A DNA stretch of 64,000 nucleotides from assembly GCF_024606225.1 (NCBI RefSeq), contig NZ_JAGRPU010000006.1, positions 62,001 through 126,000 of the forward strand, given 5' to 3'. The position numbers and the translations under genes were made by a program. This DNA comes from Endozoicomonas sp. ISHI1. Its GTDB lineage: Bacteria; Pseudomonadota; Gammaproteobacteria; Pseudomonadales; Endozoicomonadaceae. A model generated the notes under the pieces. That model was not told the DNA's origin. It saw only the letters and a list, made by a program, of their open reading frames with translations, and searched no databases. Positions 16,329 to 24,867 of the stretch are shown here, in pieces; within the stretch, counting starts at the first letter, position 1, and each line of letters opens with the position of its first letter.

Positions 16329-17155
16329 TCGTTTATTAATCTTTTTAGCGCCTGCCAGGGAATACCTTCCCGTTTTCGGGCAAGACTGCCTCGAGAGCCA
16401 TTTTTGACGGCCAGAATCTCTCCGGCAATGGCAATGGCGATCTCTGCGGGTTCTCTGCCTCCCACTGCGTTCAGTCCGACCGGACACCTCATGTGTTCAA
16501 TCCGGGCGGGGTTGAAGCCCTTGTGCTCAAGGCGTTGACGAAACCTCCGGGCTTTAGTCTCAGATCCTATGACGCCCAGCCAGCCAATGTCTGATCGCTT
16601 CAGTGTTTGCTCAGCAATCGCATAATCCAGCTGGTGGTTATGGGTGACGACCAGAACAAAGGCGTTTTCAGGCAGGGCCGCCACTTCTTCATTGGGCTGT
16701 TCACTGAGGATACAGGTCACATTCTCAGGCAGAGTCCGGGGGAAAAGCTCTGCCCGATTATCAATCCAGGTGATACGGCAATTCAGGGGTGAAAGAACAT
16801 GAATGAGTGCTTTGCCAATATGTCCGGCCCCGAACAGAGCGATATGGAAGTTACAGCCTGCTATGGGCTCCAGCATCACGCTGACACTGCCCCCGCAACA
16901 CTGACCGAGCCGGGGACCCAGTGGGAAGTGTTCCATAACAGGTGCCTGCTGATCTGATGCTATCAGCTCTCTGGCCCGCTCAATCAGCAGAAACTCAAGA
17001 TGCCCACCACCCACAGTGTCAAAGCTTTTTTCGTCTGTGACCAGCATTTTACTGCCTGATTTTCTGGGCGCAGAACCGGCTGATCCCAGAATGGTCACAA
17101 GCACACCCGGCTGGCCGGAACGTTTGAGTTCTGACAGCGCGTCAATCCATTCCAT
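16313..17155 (-). CDS. xdhC: Xanthine dehydrogenase accessory protein XdhC
   Basis: 280-aa chaperone that binds and sulfurates the molybdenum cofactor and inserts it into XdhB. N-terminal XdhC/CoxI domain: VTILGSAGSAPRKSGSKMLV and FDTVGGGHLE, plus GQCCGGSVSV; C-terminal Rossmann domain with LFGAGHIGKALIHVL and DNRAELFP. The start codon lies within the 3' end of xdhB (14-nt overlap), and its ribosome site GAGGAGG is inside the xdhB coding sequence, implying coupled translation. Not itself catalytic. Confidence 0.93.
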   Translation of the reverse strand: MEWIDALSELKRSGQPGVLVTILGSAGSAPRKSGSKMLVTDEKSFDTVGGGHLEFLLIERARELIASDQQAPVMEHFPLGPRLGQCCGGSVSVMLEPIAGCNFHIALFGAGHIGKALIHVLSPLNCRITWIDNRAELFPRTLPENVTCILSEQPNEEVAALPENAFVLVVTHNHQLDYAIAEQTLKRSDIGWLGVIGSETKARRFRQRLEHKGFNPARIEHMRCPVGLNAVGGREPAEIAIAIAGEILAVKNGSRGSLARKREGIPWQALKRLINDHHQA

Positions 17156-19502
17156 AGACGACCTCCTCTTTGTTCAGAGGTTCTGTTTGAAATCGCTCTT
17201 TTATTTCCGAAATGGCTTTCAGCACTCTTTCCGGAGTCGCTGGAACATCAATGTCCGGGCTGACGGTGTAGTCTGAAAGGCTCGACACAGCATCACGTAT
17301 TGCAGACCACACCGAGATGCCCAGCATCAGCGGAGGTTCGCCGGTCGCTTTGGAATGATAAATCGTATGCTCAGGATTATCCTGCTCAAACAACTCAACA
17401 TTAAAGATAGCCGGGAGATCTTCAATCGTCGGAATCTTGTAAGTCGCCGGATTGTTACTCAGTAACCTTCCCTGCTCGTCCCAGACTGTCTCTTCACTGG
17501 TCATCCAGCCCATACCCTGGATAAAACCGCCCTCAATCTGGCCACGGTCAATGGCGGGGTTCAGTGATCTGCCAACGTCGTGCAATAGGTCAGCTCGTTC
17601 CACCCGGTATTCTCCGGTCAGGGTATCCACCACGACTTCGGATACGGAAGCACCGCAGGCGAAATAATAGAAAGGGCGACCCTTGGCGGTTTCTCGGTCG
17701 TAGTGAATCTCCGGCGTGCTGTAAAAGCCTGAGCTGGAAAGTGAAATTCGGTTAAAGTAGGCGGCCTGAATCAGTTCAACAAAGGGAATGGTCCGTTCTT
17801 TCATGGTGACATGACCATCAGCAAACTCAATATCTTCAGGTTTTTCACGGTAATGTTCAGCCGCGAAAGTTATCAGGCGATCACGGATTTTCTGGCAGGC
17901 ATCCTGTGCAGCCTTGCCGTTCAGGTCACTGCCGCTGGAGGCCGCTGTCGGAGAGGTATTGGGCACTTTGTCGGTTCGGGTAGAGGTCACCTGCACCTGA
18001 TCCAGACCGACGCCAAATTCATGGGCAACCACCTGGGCCACTTTAACGTAAAGGCCCTGCCCCATCTCGGTGCCCCCGTGGTTCACCTGAATACTACCGT
18101 CGGTATAGATATGGACCAGAGCACCAGCCTGGTTGAGATGTTTGGCCGTAAAAGAGATGCCAAACTTCACTGGGGTCATGGACAGGCCTTTCTTTAGTAC
18201 CGGGCTGTCTCGGTTGAACGCAGTAATCTCCTGCCTGCGCTTTCGGTATTCAGAGCTCTCTTCCAGTTTTGCCATCAGTTCCGGAAGCACATTATGCTCA
18301 AAGGTCTGGTGATAATGAGTGACATTTCTTTCGCCAACGCCGTAAAGGTTATTGAGGCGAACATCCAGTGGGTCCAGACCGGTGGCACGAGCAATGTCGT
18401 CCATCGCCCGTTCTATCACCAGCATGCCCTGAGGTCCTCCAAAACCTCTGAATGCGGTGTTGGAAGCCGTGTTGGTTTTGCAACGGTGGCCTGTGACTAT
18501 GGCATTATCGAGATAGTAAGCATTGTCGGAATGAAACATGGCCCGATCAACGATAGCGTCTGTCAGGTCGGGGGAATAACCGCCATCACCTGCGACCTCT
18601 ATATCTATCCCCCTGAGAGCGCCGTTGTTGTCAAAGCCTGCCCGGTAACGGTGTCTGAAAGGGTGGCGCTTGCCAGTGGATATCATGTCCTGCGAGCGAT
18701 CGACCCGAAATTTTACGGGTTGTCCGGTTTTACAGGCCAGAAGTGCTGCGATACAGGCTGGGCCAGCAGCCTGGGTTTCTTTTCCACCAAAGCCTCCCCC
18801 CATGCGTCGAACATCAGCTACGACTTTATGCAAAGGAATGCCCAGAACTTCTGCCACCAGTTTTTGTACTTCAGAAGGGTGCTGGCTGGAAGTGTAAACA
18901 TGGTATTGGTTGTCTTCCAAAGGGACGACGCTGGCAATCTGCCCTTCCAGGTAAAAATGTTCCTGGGCACCGTTGCTCATGGAACCTTCGAGTTGTCTGG
19001 GCGCCTCGGCAATCGCACGATGAGCGTCGCCTTTATGCATCACATGCTCAGGTCTGAGAAATGATTCTTCCTGCATGGCCTGATCAATGCCCAGTACCGG
19101 CTTTAACACCTTGTATTCGATGTTGGCTTTTCTGGCCGCTTTTTTGGCGGCCAGATGAGACGTAGCCGCTACTGCAAAGACCGGCTGACCGACATAGTCG
19201 ACCTTGCCATCAGCCAGCAACATATCGCCAGGGTAAACCGGGCCAATATCCTTGTGTCCGGGAATGTCCTCAGCGGTGACGACCATGACCACACCGGGGC
19301 TGTTTTTGACCGCTTCAAGATCCATGCTGATGATTTCGGCATGAGCCTGGGCAGACAGTCCAAATCCGGCATGAAGCTGGCCTGCCATTTCGGGTCGATC
19401 ATCGATATAGGTGGCTCTGCCGCTGACATGCAGGTGAGCACTGTCGTGTTTGGCCGTGTTCGGGGAAGACTGGGCGGTGGTGATGTCCGGTAACTTACGC
19501 AT
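17142..19502 (-). CDS. xdhB: Xanthine dehydrogenase molybdopterin subunit
   Basis: 786-aa large subunit that oxidises hypoxanthine/xanthine to urate at the Mo centre. Visible motifs: N-terminal SGRATYIDDRPE, GGGFGGKETQ, the cofactor-binding AFRGFGGPQG, GGTEMGQGLYVK, and ATGEPPLMLG with the catalytic Glu near the C-terminus. The start at 19502 (MRKLPDITT) overlaps the xdhA stop by 8 nt and replaces a longer but implausible N-terminal extension. Operon order xdhA-xdhB-xdhC is the usual one in Pseudomonas-like bacteria. Confidence 0.95.
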   Translation of the reverse strand: MRKLPDITTAQSSPNTAKHDSAHLHVSGRATYIDDRPEMAGQLHAGFGLSAQAHAEIISMDLEAVKNSPGVVMVVTAEDIPGHKDIGPVYPGDMLLADGKVDYVGQPVFAVAATSHLAAKKAARKANIEYKVLKPVLGIDQAMQEESFLRPEHVMHKGDAHRAIAEAPRQLEGSMSNGAQEHFYLEGQIASVVPLEDNQYHVYTSSQHPSEVQKLVAEVLGIPLHKVVADVRRMGGGFGGKETQAAGPACIAALLACKTGQPVKFRVDRSQDMISTGKRHPFRHRYRAGFDNNGALRGIDIEVAGDGGYSPDLTDAIVDRAMFHSDNAYYLDNAIVTGHRCKTNTASNTAFRGFGGPQGMLVIERAMDDIARATGLDPLDVRLNNLYGVGERNVTHYHQTFEHNVLPELMAKLEESSEYRKRRQEITAFNRDSPVLKKGLSMTPVKFGISFTAKHLNQAGALVHIYTDGSIQVNHGGTEMGQGLYVKVAQVVAHEFGVGLDQVQVTSTRTDKVPNTSPTAASSGSDLNGKAAQDACQKIRDRLITFAAEHYREKPEDIEFADGHVTMKERTIPFVELIQAAYFNRISLSSSGFYSTPEIHYDRETAKGRPFYYFACGASVSEVVVDTLTGEYRVERADLLHDVGRSLNPAIDRGQIEGGFIQGMGWMTSEETVWDEQGRLLSNNPATYKIPTIEDLPAIFNVELFEQDNPEHTIYHSKATGEPPLMLGISVWSAIRDAVSSLSDYTVSPDIDVPATPERVLKAISEIKERFQTEPLNKEEVVYGMD

Positions 19503-20925
19503 GAGCAATGATCCTTGCAGTTTGTCCGGACATTTCCAGAAAGTATCTTTCCAGCAGGTTGCAAGCTGCCTGCAGCCGATAGTCGCTGCTACCCCTGACA
19601 TCGGACAATGGTGTGAATTCTGAACGAATAGCTTTCTGTGCCGCCAGCAGAGTGGTGGCGCTGGCCTGATTGCCCGTCAGAGCTGTTTCGCAGGCCTTAG
19701 CCCGTTTGGGTATTTCTGCCATACCTCCGAATGCGACCCTGGCTCGGGTAATAATTCCGTTGTCGTCCAGTTCCAGATTGATGGCAGCCAGAACGGCGGA
19801 TATGTCATCGCCATATCGTTTGCTCAGTTTGTAAACCCTGAGTTGGTGGGGATTGAGTGGGATGCGTATGCGGGCAATAAATTCGCTTTCTTCGAGCAGG
19901 GTCTTTTTGTAGCCCAGGAAAAAATCTTCCAGAGGAAGGGATCTGTTCCTGTTTCCTGTACGCAGTTCGACCTCTGCATCCAGAGCCAGTAACACAGGAG
20001 GTGTGTCGCCAATGGGAGAGGCATTACCGATGTTGCCACCCATTGTGCCCACGTTTCGAATCTGCTGTGAGCCCAGACGCGAAAGCATTGTGGCAAAGTC
20101 GGGGAAGTGTTTGGCCAAAAGAGGTTCCAGCTGACGGTAGGTTGCAGCCGATCCAATGATCATTTCCTGATCATTACAGGTGATTTCTTTTAGCTCATGG
20201 ACCGAGGCCACTGAGACCAGCGAAGGTAAATCCTTCATTTGTTGAGTCACTTCCAGCCCAAGGTCAGTGCCACCGGCCAATATTCTGGCCTGTGGGTGCT
20301 TCAGCAAATAGTCAGCCAGCTCTTGCTCGGAATTCGGCATGAACACACCGGTTGCCGTATCATCTAACCGGGCTTTCAGGGCGATGAGTTTCTGAACTGT
20401 CTCCTGTTCGCGACGCTTGAAACGGTCAGAGGGTGTCAGGCTGGCAATCTCATCGGCAGCATCGACGATAGGCTGGTAGCCGGTGCAACGGCAAAGGTTT
20501 CCACCCAGAGCTTCAGCAACCTCAGGTCTGTTGGCGGGTTTCTCATGATGAAAGGCAAACAGAGACATGATAATACCGGGCGTACAGAAACCGCATTGAG
20601 AGCCATGATGATCCACCATGGCTTGTTGCACAGGATGCAGTTTTTCCCCTTCAGCAAGATCTTCAACGGTGATCAGCTGCTTGCCGTTGAGTGCTGGTAG
20701 CAGAGCAATACAGGCGTTAATGGTCTGATAATTCAGACGGTCGTTCTCTGGCTCGGCAATTACCACGGTGCAGGCGCCGCAGTCACCTGAACAGCAGCCC
20801 TCCTTGGTGCCGGTTTTTCTATCCGGATTATGACTGCGATTACCCCTCAGGTAGTCGAGTATGGTGGTATCGGAGGGTATGTCCCTGAGTTCAACCAGAG
20901 TCTCGTTGAGCAGAAATCGAATCAC
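19495..20925 (-). CDS. xdhA: Xanthine dehydrogenase FeS/FAD subunit
   Basis: 476-aa small subunit carrying two [2Fe-2S] clusters and FAD. The plant-type ferredoxin motif CCSGDCGAC is at residues 44-52, the second cluster uses CGFCTPGI and CRCTGYQP (about 113-150), and the FAD-binding domain has LAGGTDLG and the GGNIGNASPIGDTPP segment. It passes electrons from the Mo site to NAD+. First gene of the xdh operon, divergent from the GhxP-like permease across a 355-nt control region with a RutR-type operator. Confidence 0.95.
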   Translation of the reverse strand: MIRFLLNETLVELRDIPSDTTILDYLRGNRSHNPDRKTGTKEGCCSGDCGACTVVIAEPENDRLNYQTINACIALLPALNGKQLITVEDLAEGEKLHPVQQAMVDHHGSQCGFCTPGIIMSLFAFHHEKPANRPEVAEALGGNLCRCTGYQPIVDAADEIASLTPSDRFKRREQETVQKLIALKARLDDTATGVFMPNSEQELADYLLKHPQARILAGGTDLGLEVTQQMKDLPSLVSVASVHELKEITCNDQEMIIGSAATYRQLEPLLAKHFPDFATMLSRLGSQQIRNVGTMGGNIGNASPIGDTPPVLLALDAEVELRTGNRNRSLPLEDFFLGYKKTLLEESEFIARIRIPLNPHQLRVYKLSKRYGDDISAVLAAINLELDDNGIITRARVAFGGMAEIPKRAKACETALTGNQASATTLLAAQKAIRSEFTPLSDVRGSSDYRLQAACNLLERYFLEMSGQTARIIAHA

Positions 20926-21280
20926 GACGACTGACTCCTTTGTTCTAATTCTTAATAGGAAAAAACATTCTGCATAGTCGTTTTTATGTTTTTGATTAAT
21001 GTAGAATATTTTTCTTTGCTCACATTTGCGACTTGTAATTTGACTATTTGGTCAGGAAAATAGCAAGCAGAAACATCGACAGACTGGTATAAAAAAGCGG
21101 GCTGGTGTTAAAAAGATAGGCGTCTGAACTCAGCTGTCTTGAAATGAATAATGCTATGAAAAAGGCCTCATATACCTTTGGGTCATGTTTTGTGAACTCT
21201 GGGTAAGCTCAGTATCATCAGTTTTGATCGGTTGGTTGGATTATTGCATCGATAAGAACAACAAATATAAGGAGTCTGGA
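20926..21280. other. Divergent control region xdhA / purine permease
   Basis: 355 nt without a supported gene. It contains the RutR-type operator at 21040-21055 and is AT-rich on the xdhA side (20950-21010), where the xdhA promoter should be. No second repeat was found. Confidence 0.5.
21040..21055. promoter_or_regulatory. RutR-type operator, xdhA/permease control region
   Basis: TTGACTA-TT-TGGTCAG, a 7-2-7 inverted repeat. Its core TGACTATTTGGTCA is the exact reverse complement of the core at 8269-8282, showing that the same regulator controls both divergent purine promoters. Confidence 0.75.
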
Positions 21281-22627
21281 ATGGATAACGCTGAAATGGC
21301 ACCCTCTGTGGGTGGGGAGAAGAGTGGATCACTGCTCGACCGTCTCTTCGAACTCAAAGCCAAAAACACGACGGTAAAAACTGAACTGATGGCAGGTCTT
21401 ACGACCTTTATTACCATGTGTTATGTGGTGTTCGTCATACCGGGAATGCTGGGTGATGCCGGCATGGATAAAGGGGCTCTGTTCACTGCCACCTGTTTGG
21501 TTGCAGGTCTCAGTACCATTGCCATTGGTCTTTATGCTAATTGGCCTGTGGGACTGGCTCCTGGTATGGGGTTGAATGCTTTCTTTGCCTATGCAGTGGT
21601 GCTCGGCATGGGTTATAGCTGGCAAGAAGCCATGGGTGCTGTATTTTGGGGCGGCATAGGCTTCATGCTGTTGAGCCTGTTCAAAGTCAGGGCATGGATT
21701 GTAGACAGCATTCCTGTTGGTCTCAGAGTCGGAATCACCAGCGGTATTGGTCTTTTCCTGGCACTGATTGGCCTTAAAAATGCCGGTATTGTGGTGGCCA
21801 GCCCGGGCACCATAGTGACGTTGGGGGACATCACTCAGTTTGGCCCCATGATGGCCTGTCTCAGTTTGTTTCTTATTCTGGGTCTGGCCTTCCGTGGTCT
21901 CAAAGCCGCTGTGCTGATCGCTATCGCCGTTGTGACCGCCATTGCTCTGCTGGCTGGTGATGTTGCTTTTACTGGTGTCGCTTCAGCGCCGCCCAGCGTG
22001 ATGCCCATCGTCGGTGAGCTGGACATTATGGGCGCTCTGAACCCTGAAATGCTGGGTGTCATTATTGCCTTCATGTTCGTCAATCTGTTTGATACCACGG
22101 GTACCCTGATTGCTGTGGGTGACAAGGCGGGCCTGGCAGACAAAAATGGCAAGATGCACAACATGAACAGAGCCATGGTGACTGACGGTACAGCTTCCTG
22201 GGCGGGAGCGTTGATGGGTACACCGACTGTGACTTCCTATGTTGAAAGTGCTTCAGGCGTGGCCGCAGGAGGTCGCACAGGTCTGACAGCGGTCACCATC
22301 GGTGTGCTGTTTTTGCTATGTGCTTTCTTCTCTCCCCTGGCTGGCATGGTACCCGCTTATGCAACAGCGGGAGCCTTGATTTATGTTGCCGTTCTGATGG
22401 TAGGTAGCCTGGCCAATATTGACTGGAATGATCTGACAGAAGCCGGACCGGTCATGATGACAGCGATCATGATGCCACTGAGCTTCTCTATTGCTAATGG
22501 TATCGCTCTGGGGTTCATCGCTTACCCGGTGATTAAAGTTCTGGCTGGACGTTCCAGCGATGTCAGTATCAGTGTCTGGGTATTAGCAGTGCTCTTTGCC
22601 CTAAAATTTGTCTTCTTTGGCGTCTGA
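21281..22627 (+). CDS. NCS2 (AzgA/GhxP-type) purine permease
   Basis: 448-aa transporter with about 13 membrane segments. Characteristic AzgA-branch segments: ELMAGLTTFITMCYVVFVIP, GLAPGMGLNAFFAY (substrate-binding helix region), NLFDTTGTLIAVG and GTPTVTSYVESASGVAAGGR. This branch imports guanine/hypoxanthine or adenine by proton symport. The ATG at 21281 with AAGGAG upstream is used; a longer in-frame extension lacks such a site. Divergent from xdhA with a shared operator, which supports a purine substrate for catabolism. Confidence 0.9.
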   Translation: MDNAEMAPSVGGEKSGSLLDRLFELKAKNTTVKTELMAGLTTFITMCYVVFVIPGMLGDAGMDKGALFTATCLVAGLSTIAIGLYANWPVGLAPGMGLNAFFAYAVVLGMGYSWQEAMGAVFWGGIGFMLLSLFKVRAWIVDSIPVGLRVGITSGIGLFLALIGLKNAGIVVASPGTIVTLGDITQFGPMMACLSLFLILGLAFRGLKAAVLIAIAVVTAIALLAGDVAFTGVASAPPSVMPIVGELDIMGALNPEMLGVIIAFMFVNLFDTTGTLIAVGDKAGLADKNGKMHNMNRAMVTDGTASWAGALMGTPTVTSYVESASGVAAGGRTGLTAVTIGVLFLLCAFFSPLAGMVPAYATAGALIYVAVLMVGSLANIDWNDLTEAGPVMMTAIMMPLSFSIANGIALGFIAYPVIKVLAGRSSDVSISVWVLAVLFALKFVFFGV

Positions 22628-22635
22628 GCCTGTCT

Positions 22636-22662
22636 GGCTTGCTCATTTAAGGTGAGCAAGCC
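22636..22662 (+). terminator. Terminator after the permease gene
   Basis: GGCTTGCTCA / TGAGCAAGCC with loop TTTAAGG, a perfect 10-bp stem 8 nt after the stop, followed by TGTTAACTCTCTTC. It should separate the permease from the zinc-finger gene. Confidence 0.65.
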
Positions 22663-22769
22663 TGTTAACTCTCTTCAGGCAAAAATTCTCAATCACGTTT
22701 TGATACCGTGCCCCTAATCCGTTCGTCTATCCTCACTGCTCTGATCCATAGAAAACAAAGGACAGAACC

Positions 22770-24641
22770 ATTAAAAGTCTACTCTTGCACGTATTGGTTA
22801 TTGTGCCTTTCGTCTGCCCGGCTGAGCCACAGACTTACCATTTTATCGTTGAGGTTAACCAGAATGGGGCTTCGACGAGCATAACCAGCACAAACGGATA
22901 TTCAGGGTCAGGCATGCCACCCGATGACAAACCAGGCAGGCGAAACAAACTTCAGATCATCACCTTGATGTACGGAACGGGCTGCGGTAACCATTCCCGG
23001 ACAACGGGGCCAGAGGATCATGGTCAGTCATTCAATGTACATTCAGAAAAATCGAATTATCTATACGACAATGACCATAATGATGAAGATTCGGGCCGAC
23101 CCAACGACTCCCGACATAGCCTTGACGAAAACTGCCATGAGCAGCCCTGCTGTAATCGACAAGGACGCTGTATCTTTGCTCCCCCCACAAGTACCCGGTG
23201 TCGTTCAACCTCAGATGACTCTTTAGCTTGCAGAACAGATGTCTATTTGCAAACAGGCGATCAGGAATCTGGCCCGGTAAGTCATCCTGCTGAAGGCCCG
23301 ATCGTTGTCTCAGGAGCCGACAGTACAACCGGTCCATCATCAACATTAAATCCGCCTCCTGCGAAAAAACAAAGGAAGGCAGGCTCCAAAAAATACCGAT
23401 GTGATTACCCCGGCTGTGAAAAATCATTTAGCTCTCAAGCCTCATTGAAATGTCACAAAAGGCAATATCATACCCCAGAGCAAACCTGCCCTGAGTGTCA
23501 AAAGACTCTGCCAAACGCTCAAGCCCTTTCGGTTCACAAAAGCAAAGATCACACAGGAGAGCAGACCTGCCCTGAGTGCCAGAAGACCCTGCCAAACGCG
23601 AGAGCCTTGTCGGCTCACAAAAGTCTATATCACACCGGAGAGCAAACCTGCCCTGAGTGCCAGAAGACCCTGCCAAACGCTCAAGCCCTGTCGAATCACA
23701 AAAGAAAAGATCACACCCCAGAGCAAGCCTGCCCTGAGTGCGATAAGACCCTGCCAAATGTTCAAGCCTTGTCGGATCACAAAAGAAGAAATCACACCCC
23801 GGAGCAAACCTGCCCTGAGTGCCAGAAGATCCTGCCAAACGCGAAAGCCCTTTCGGTTCACAAAAGAAAAGATCACACCCCGTGGCAAACCTGTCCTGAG
23901 TGCCAGAAGACCCTGCCAAGCGCTCACGCCCTGTCGTTTCACAAAAGTCACTATCACCGCGGAGAACAAACCTGCCCAGAGTGCGGGAAGACCCTGCCAA
24001 ACGCTCAAGCCCTGTCGGTTCACAAAAGAAGATATCACACAGGAGAGCAAACCTGCCCTGTGTGCGAGAAGACCCTGCCAAACGCTCAGGCCCTGTCGTT
24101 TCACAAAAATCGCTATCACTGCGGAGAACAAACCTGCCCTGAGTGCGGGAAGACCCTGCCAAACTCACAAGCCCTGTCGGTTCACAAAAGAAGATATCAC
24201 ACAGGTGAGCAAACCTGCCCTGAGTGCCAGAAGACCCTGCCAAACGCGAAAGCCCTGTCGAATCACAAAAGAAAATATCATACCGGAGAGCAAACCTGCC
24301 CTGAGTGCGAGAAGACCCTGCCAAACGCTCAAGCCCTGTCGGTTCACAAAAGAAGATATCACACAGGAGAGCAAACCTGCCCTGTGTGCGAGAAGACCCT
24401 GCCAAACGCTCAGTCCTTTTCGACTCATAAAAGTCGCTATCACATCGGAGAACAAACCTGCCCTGAGTGCAGGAAGGCCTTGCCAAACTCACAAGCCCTG
24501 TCGGATCACAAAAGAAAAGATCATACCGGAGAGCAAACCTGCCCTGATTGCCAGAAGATCCTGCCAAACATTCAAGCCCTGTCGAATCACAAAAGGCAAC
24601 ACCGAAAACGAAAGCTTGATGATACAAAGTCAAGTGATTGA
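22770..24641 (+). CDS. Fifteen-finger C2H2 zinc-finger protein with putative secretion signal
   Basis: About 623 aa. The C-terminal two thirds is 15 C2H2 fingers: the first is C-x4-C (CDYPGCEKSF...H-x4-H), the rest are CPEC-x12-H-x4-H joined by TGEQ/TPEQ-like linkers, in exactly 81-bp units from 23487. Upstream is a low-complexity 190-residue region and a basic PPPAKKQRKAGSKK patch resembling a nuclear localisation signal. No ATG precedes the frame: AAAGGA then 7 nt then ATT (22770) suggests an ATT start giving MKSLLLHVLVIVPFVCPA, a signal-peptide-like N-terminus; TTG at 22785 is the alternative. C2H2 arrays are eukaryotic transcription-factor architecture; a host-nucleus target is inferred. 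It sits between two purine transporter genes. Confidence 0.75.
   Translation: MKSLLLHVLVIVPFVCPAEPQTYHFIVEVNQNGASTSITSTNGYSGSGMPPDDKPGRRNKLQIITLMYGTGCGNHSRTTGPEDHGQSFNVHSEKSNYLYDNDHNDEDSGRPNDSRHSLDENCHEQPCCNRQGRCIFAPPTSTRCRSTSDDSLACRTDVYLQTGDQESGPVSHPAEGPIVVSGADSTTGPSSTLNPPPAKKQRKAGSKKYRCDYPGCEKSFSSQASLKCHKRQYHTPEQTCPECQKTLPNAQALSVHKSKDHTGEQTCPECQKTLPNARALSAHKSLYHTGEQTCPECQKTLPNAQALSNHKRKDHTPEQACPECDKTLPNVQALSDHKRRNHTPEQTCPECQKILPNAKALSVHKRKDHTPWQTCPECQKTLPSAHALSFHKSHYHRGEQTCPECGKTLPNAQALSVHKRRYHTGEQTCPVCEKTLPNAQALSFHKNRYHCGEQTCPECGKTLPNSQALSVHKRRYHTGEQTCPECQKTLPNAKALSNHKRKYHTGEQTCPECEKTLPNAQALSVHKRRYHTGEQTCPVCEKTLPNAQSFSTHKSRYHIGEQTCPECRKALPNSQALSDHKRKDHTGEQTCPDCQKILPNIQALSNHKRQHRKRKLDDTKSSD
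23487..24620 (+). repeat. 81-bp tandem repeat encoding zinc fingers 2-15
   Basis: Fourteen units with perfect 81-bp spacing of the first Cys codon (23487 to 24540), each encoding one C2H2 finger plus linker. Differences between units cluster at the residues around the helix (for example VHKSKDH, NHKRKDH, FHKNRYH). Confidence 0.9.
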
Positions 24642-24802
24642 TTTCTGCTTGTCACAGGCTCAGGAGGGTAAGGCACTGCAAACGTCAGGTCGTGATCTGA
24701 AGTGCCATGTTCACGTCCATCTGTCTATCCCCTGCATCATGAAAGGCTCGCCCTTGGCAGGCTGGTTGCGCTGGTATTTTATTTCGAATATCTCCAAAAA
24801 AA

Positions 24803-24818
24803 TTGAACAATTGGTCAA
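24803..24818. promoter_or_regulatory. RutR-type operator before the second permease
   Basis: TTGAACA-AT-TGGTCAA, a 7-2-7 inverted repeat matching the RutR consensus TTGACCA-NN-TGGTCAA at 13 of 14 defined positions, 50 nt before the permease ATG. Confidence 0.75.
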
Positions 24819-24867
24819 GTAATTGCAATACTCCTTCTGAATAACAAAAAAAACGGCAGGAGTACCC

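Noticed and set aside
23487-24620. Long open frame on the minus strand opposite the zinc fingers
   Set aside because: It arises from the 81-bp repeat having no stops in antisense; it has no known domain and no start context, whereas the plus frame has perfect finger ligands.
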